DNA of 64,000 bases from Conus ventricosus (Eukaryota > Mollusca > Gastropoda > Neogastropoda > Conidae): NCBI GenBank assembly GCA_018398815.1, contig CM031610.1, positions 36,206,503 to 36,270,502 on the forward strand, written 5' to 3'. The stretch's first letter is position 1; each line of letters starts with the position of its first letter. The notes beneath the pieces are model-generated. The model worked only from the letters and a program-made list of their open reading frames with translations, searched no databases and was not told the DNA's origin. Made by a program: the position numbers and the translations under genes. Below are positions 60,447-64,000 of the stretch, piece after piece.

Positions 60447-61597
60447 GGTTGTGTGTGTGTGTGAGGTGGGGTAGGGGACTGGGGTGGGGGGGAGGGGGCG
60501 AAGTGTGTGGGGTATGTGTGTTGGGGGGTGAGGGTGGGGGTTGAGGGAGAAGGAGGAGGAGTAGAGGAAGTATATAGGTAGGGGGGGGAGTGGGCTGGTG
60601 GAAAAGGATTTCATAGAGGGGCTGTTAGCAGACACCTAACACATGTAGCAAATGTTTGCATTATACCTGGGGAAAAGTGTTACACAATACTGTTGTGACA
60701 TCAGTTTATTTGATGTCATTTGTTCTTTTATATTCTTTTTGTCACTTTGACGTTTTTCCCTTGCTTTGAAGACTCTATGAGTGGAAGTACTCAATTCCTC
60801 ATCTCTCCAGTGGGTTCGAAGTTGTTGTTTTTTCCTCCGTTGTTTTGTTATCCTGTTTTTCCCTTGTGTTTACTGTTTAGTGTTTCCTGATGAAGGGTCT
60901 AAGACCCGAAAGCTTGAGTGCTTATCATTTTTTTGTTGTAAAAAAGGACTTCAAAGAACTCATTTTTCATATTAAGTAAATCAGAGTCAGAATCAAAACT
61001 ACCATCGAAATGGAACTTATAGAAAAATCAGAGTAGGAGTCAAACTATCATTGGAAATGAAACGTAGATTGTTGCATACCCAATGATCTGAAAACATGCT
61101 GTAATGGTGTGGGAAACACACACATTTTCTGTTGGTGACTGGGACGCTCGATGTGATCTCTGATTGCCACAAAGCCACGACTACCAAAGTAGACACGTTT
61201 TTGGCAAGGCTCGCAAAACACTTCAAATTCGCCGTCTTTGTCATGTTTTCTTATTACATCCGTGACTCTGCGGTCACACACGTCCTTCTGCAGCCACTCG
61301 GTCTTCTAGTGGTTCACATACTTCTTTCTTTTTTTTCCCGTTTTGTTTCCACTCACTGGCGACAAACTCTCGCTGTGAATCGACGCCATGATGAGAAATG
61401 ATACTGGAAGGAAGCAGAATGAGAACTACGCCGTTTGAGAACTTTTACCGACAGAGAAGAAATTCGCTGTGCAGACAAGTTGAGATCGTTTCTGAGCTTC
61501 ACTCTTCGAATAATTTTTCGGCGGAGACTTTTTCTTTCGGCGGAGATGCGAAAAAATAACGGCGGAGACGGCGGAAACGGCGGAGGAGTTTTCACCC
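60310..61597 (-). mobile_element. Right arm of the foldback element, copy B
   Basis: It runs from G/C homopolymers (60330-60600) through a finger module to GGCGGAGACGGCGGAAACGG and the end TTTTCACCCCTG at about 61597. CAGGGGTG read outward-in is a typical hAT-like terminus. In copy A an inverted equivalent forms the left arm; in copy B that left arm is absent beyond 58670. Confidence 0.6.
61125..61389 (-). pseudogene. BED-type zinc-finger module, copy B
   Basis: From ATG at 61389 the frame reads MASIHSESLSPVSGNKTGKK, then RKKYVNH, one TAG, and continues in the same frame KTEWLQKDVCDRRVTDVIRK, then EVFCEPCQKRVYFGSRGFVA and IRDHIERPSHQQK. C-E-P-C and H-x5-H form a complete BED-type finger. The single in-frame stop may be a consensus error (copy A-left has one extra A there). 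There is no transposase downstream, so this is an orphan DNA-binding module or a first exon. Confidence 0.65.
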
Positions 61598-61599
61598 CT

Positions 61600-61901
61600 G
61601 GCTGGTGCTGGAAATCGGCTCTTGTTCTGATTCTTGGTCGGAATCATGGCTGGTATCGCTCTTGACCAAACATCACGTGGGTCGAAGTCCGGGCCTTCTT
61701 CTTCGTGACCACCACGAGTTCCGACAAAAGTGGATGGTGGTGGTTACCGTCCGTCTCTCCCTCATCACTATCACTGTCACCTGATGCTTGGAAGTCTTCG
61801 TCACCCCCATCAATATCATTCAACACTTCATCTAAAACTTCCAGTGCGCTATAACGCTTCAAAACAGGTCGCTGTGTCGAGCTTCGTCTCTGATCCGCCA
61901 T
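61600..61901 (-). pseudogene. Acidic N-terminal ORF, piggyBac-like
   Basis: From ATG 61901 the frame gives MADQRRSSTQ, then LEVLDEVLNDIDGGDEDFQ and SGDSDSDEGE; after a one-base shift near 61648 it continues DSDQESEQEPISSTS. The leucine/acid-rich start and Asp/Ser/Glu runs resemble the N-termini of piggyBac transposases, but no catalytic part is present, because the foldback element begins right after (61597). Upstream, CCCCGTAATAGACACGG-type repeats (62065-62140) could be subterminal repeats. In block A the LINE has inserted into this ORF. Confidence 0.4.
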
Positions 61902-62513
61902 CTTGATTATGATAATCAGCTCGACCCCACTAGAATACTAAACCGACAATTTACTAACGCTTCAGTACATCGATAAAGGGACAGAACTGTTATTTAAACA
62001 CCCCAGTAGAGTCAGGGACAATTTCTAGGGTTATTTCCCGTACCGATTTTCGAAATTTCGATGACGAAGATACCCCGTAATAGACACGGTTACGGGCGTA
62101 CAGGATCGCGGAGAAACGACCCGTAATAGACACGGGGCAAGCAGGGAAGAGGAGGCAACACTTTATAATTTTGGTAAAAGTTAAAGGTTCCGATTAAATT
62201 ATTCATGGTTTCTGCTGGTTTAAAGTTTCATTTTTGCAACAAACATGGCTAAAAAACTATGTTGTTAAATCAATTTTGCGAGGACATTTTTTTTTCTGGT
62301 TTGTTTTTATGTGAACATAATCTTTCACACCCATCTTTAACTTGTTAGAAAACCTGTTATAGCAAAGCTTATCGGATTTTTCAAATGTATCATCAATGGC
62401 CAAAAGTGACGGAGCTTGGGATCAGATGTGCAACTTCCAGTCATCAGTTGCGATCCTCCATAGTTGGTTTCTAGCATAAACCAAGAATCGACAAATATGT
62501 ATTGGCGCAACAG

Positions 62514-62713
62514 GTGTGGAGGTGGTGACCACCCAAGCTCGGTCCTCCGCCAATCCCATGACGTGGAAGGGGGATGCTGTGCTGTGCACGCTGCCCTGGG
62601 GGGCTTGAAGGAAACTGTTCGAGGTGCTGGCATCAATGCTCCGCAGTTTATCCCCCACTACCTGACTGGAAGATGGATGCCGTCAACGCTTGGGATTTGG
62701 CAATCTCAACAAG
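62514..62713 (+). CDS. KDM1A: KDM1A/LSD1, coding exon 14, copy B
   Basis: The acceptor is GGCGCAACAG and the donor GTACAT. GT completes Gly from exon 13, then the frame reads VEVVTTQARSSANPMTWKGD and AVLCTLP. After a compensated indel near 62600 it reads LKETVRGAGINAPQFIP, and ends with a one-base gap before LGFGNLNK. The last Lys is the counterpart of human K661, which sits by the flavin N5 through a water and is essential for catalysis. The length is 200 against an expected 203. The exon 13-to-14 join would cross some 35 kb containing block A. Confidence 0.88.
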
Positions 62714-63401
62714 GTACATTTTGGTGCCTTTTTGTTGATAGACTAATGTGTGTTAAAGTTATTTTTGTTTATAGCATATATTAACATTCAGTATTGTCGT
62801 TTGTCATGATAGTATCTGGTTTTACATTCAGTTGCCTGCAGCACTTATCAACTTTTATTCCAAATACATCAGAATTTTGTCATACATTTATGACAATATC
62901 AGCTGTCAGGAACCGAATAAAAATAAATGTACCTGATCCAAAATTTGACCATTCTTTTTATGTGTGCATTTCTAAGAATTGAACAATGAAGATGAGAACT
63001 AGCGTAGAATGAAAATCAATGCAGTCGGAGCCGCCTTGCGTCGTGCTAGTCATTGACGTTACCACACTTCCAGTTGTTCTGATTAGTGCTCAGTACATGC
63101 ATGTGTGTGATAGAATGGTTAAGGGAAGGGATGGGTATGGGGATCCAGAATTACTCCTGTGATAACCTTTCATATCTTATGTAAGCATTTGTAGGTAATC
63201 GAAAGTAGTGGGATCTCCTTGGCACTGCGGCTTCATGGCTTAGCAAATGGAGTGTAGTGTATAATTATATACATACATATTAACAAGTCTGCATACAATG
63301 TAGATGTCAGAGGTGAAGACAGTTGTATGGTTTGTTGCTCTTGACATTATATTATCATTAAATTGACATAAAAATCTGTTTTATGACTCCATTGTTCGCA
63401 G

Positions 63402-63644
63402 GTGGTACTGTGCTTTGACCGTGTGTTTTGGGACCCAAGTGCCAACCTGTTTGGCCACGTGGGCAGTACCACCGCCAGTCGTGGGGAGCTGTTTCTGTTC
63501 TGGAACCTGTACAAGGCCCCTGTGCTGCTGGCCTTGGTGGCTGGAGAGGCGGCGGCCATCATGGAGAATGTCAGCGATGACGTCATCGTGGGGCGCTGCA
63601 TTGCTGTGCTCAAAGGAATCTTTGGAAACAATGCTGTGCCACAG
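63402..63644 (+). CDS. KDM1A: KDM1A/LSD1, coding exon 15, copy B (intact)
   Basis: The acceptor is GTTCGCAG and the donor GTTGGT. The 81 codons, phase 0, show no breaks: [20 protein letters not shown], then [20 protein letters not shown], then [10 protein letters not shown] and [20 protein letters not shown], ending GNNAVPQ. This is over 85 percent identical by eye to vertebrate LSD1 in the substrate/FAD half of the amine-oxidase domain. The remaining exons (the SRWRADPW...FFAGEHT region) lie outside the window. Confidence 0.96.
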
Positions 63645-63849
63645 GTTGGTTAACTTGTGACTGGCTGAACAAATCTTAAAGGTCTACTTTAGAGATTTTT
63701 GATAATTTGTTAAAAACAGGTCTACATGTCATATAACTACGGTATGGTATTCATTTTTTAAATAAAATCGCCGAAAGAATTTAATAGATAAAAAACGACT
63801 TTTGCACACCTGTTCAAACCCCGCGCGGTAGACCGAAAACCGTGACGTC

Positions 63850-64000
63850 ACTTGATGGACTGGCCGTCGGCCGCGACCTACACAACAAGCCAACGCCAAG
63901 TGAAATCAACACGAGTTGCGAACCCCTACAGCCTAAAAAGTCACGAGGGGGTGGCAGATATTGTGCTGTAGGCGGGTGCAGCCGCTCAGCAGGAGACGGA
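63850..64000 (+). CDS. THAP-type zinc-finger start, copy B, cut by window end
   Basis: An open frame ending at the window edge reads EINTSCEPLQPKKSRGGGRY and then CAVGGCSRSAGDG. C-x4-C followed by a basic/GDG turn is the opening of a THAP domain (C2CH DNA-binding fold). Copy A supplies the continuation YSLHN-YDPDTRR. A possible start ATGGACTGGCCG (63855) is one base out of frame. It lies in KDM1A intron 15; it could be a transposon-borne or nested gene. Confidence 0.45.

Overview
This window looks like the genome of an animal, most likely a lophotrochozoan and probably a gastropod mollusc. Three things point that way: a metazoan histone demethylase gene of KDM1A/LSD1 type with canonical GT-AG introns, very long dinucleotide microsatellites, and tRNA-derived SINEs, Penelope-like, DIRS-like and BED-finger DNA elements. 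The species is not determinable by eye. Many coding frames carry one- or two-base indels in homopolymers, which suggests long-read consensus that was not fully polished in places.

The backbone is one plus-strand KDM1A gene spread over more than 61 kb. Coding exons 1-8, 10 and 11 (1846-25365) read cleanly and join in phase. They cover the basic/acidic N-terminus, the SWIRM domain, the FAD-binding GxGxxG motif and the Tower coiled coil. Exons 9 (18995), 12 (26244) and 13 (27458) are recognisable but frameshifted. Exons 14 and 15 occur twice: a damaged copy A (49358-49574, 50290-50546) and a nearly clean copy B (62514-62713, 63402-63644). The C-terminal exons lie beyond the right edge.

Mobile DNA fills nearly everything else. 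Left part (1-9.1 kb): a microsatellite cluster just upstream of the gene, then a LINE relic in intron 1 with two SINEs nested in it, and a SINE in intron 3. The three SINEs at 4.0, 5.4 and 8.8 kb have clear target-site duplications. Middle (11.5-22.2 kb): a head-to-head Penelope-like element with an inverted pair of hammerhead-ribozyme-like motifs, a 189-bp near-perfect hairpin, a 74-bp minisatellite, and two complete terminal-inverted-repeat DNA elements only 68 bp apart. Region 22-37 kb: a 1-kb duplication, a 29-bp repeat, a full-length SINE with an 11-bp TSD, and a roughly 400-bp tandem repeat split by a DIRS-like retroelement of about 6.8 kb.

Right part (38-64 kb): two homologous blocks, A (39.05 to about 50.9 kb) and B (58.68 to beyond 64 kb). 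Each holds a palindromic foldback element with BED-like zinc-finger modules, a piggyBac-like N-terminal ORF, KDM1A exons 14-15 and a THAP-like segment. Block A additionally carries a 6.4-kb LINE at a site that is empty in block B. A and B are therefore either a segmental duplication or two haplotypes laid end to end in the assembly. The second reading fits the indel-rich copy A and the presence/absence LINE.
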